Assembly (NCBI GenBank): GCA_011065005.1
Contig: JAAKFP010000180.1
Span: 1 to 5,589 of the forward strand
Length of the DNA: 5,589 nt
Reading direction: 5' to 3'
Origin: Chlamydiota bacterium
GTDB lineage: Bacteria; Chlamydiota; Chlamydiia; Chlamydiales; Waddliaceae
Below, in pieces: positions 5,580 to 5,589 of the stretch. The translations under genes and the position numbers were made by a program. The notes under the pieces are model-generated. The model was not told the origin of the DNA, did not search any database, and saw only the letters and a program-made list of their open reading frames with translations. Each line of letters begins with the position of its first letter. Positions within the stretch are counted from its first letter, which is position 1.

Positions 5580-5589
5580 AGATAGAAGT

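Overview
The window looks like chromosomal DNA from an environmental, Chlamydia-related bacterium. The main reason is the last full gene, a short, cysteine-rich, secreted beta-barrel protein. It resembles the Lpg1974/Legionella-type 'MOMP-like' porins that are expanded in Waddlia- and Simkania-like chlamydiae. Moderate G+C and tight packing of plus-strand genes fit this, but the genus is an inference and a gammaproteobacterial intracellular host cannot be excluded from sequence alone.

Layout. Positions 4-65 form a perfect 19-bp inverted repeat around a 24-base spacer. A candidate promoter and Shine-Dalgarno site then lead into three closely packed plus-strand genes. These are a phosphoserine phosphatase (serB-like, 192-866), a D-3-phosphoglycerate dehydrogenase with an ACT regulatory domain (serA, overlapping serB by 14 bases), and a 639-residue protein starting 7 bases after serA. 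That third protein has an apparent signal peptide or membrane anchor, an endonuclease/exonuclease/phosphatase (EEP) domain and a P-loop ATPase domain with a probable winged-helix tail. After 106 bases with a candidate promoter and a strong ribosome binding site comes the MOMP-like outer-membrane protein (4107-5192), closed by a clear intrinsic terminator at 5223-5252.

The last 340 bases hold no intact gene. They contain a 46-codon minus-strand open frame with protein-like composition but no ATG (5251-5391), a second terminator-like hairpin (5363-5390), and a 144-bp segment bounded by perfect 13-bp inverted repeats (5434-5577). That segment carries the decayed C-terminal tail of what looks like a GxxExxY-family (PDDEXK_3) gene on the minus strand. 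This end of the window reads as decayed accessory DNA.

Functionally, serA and serB catalyse the first and last steps of serine synthesis from 3-phosphoglycerate; serC is not in the window. The conserved serine-binding residues in SerA predict feedback inhibition. The EEP-ATPase protein appears co-transcribed with them but has no obvious metabolic link. It is the most unusual object here, because it joins a probably exported hydrolase domain to an ATP-binding module and lacks the Asp that normally precedes the catalytic His of the EEP fold.
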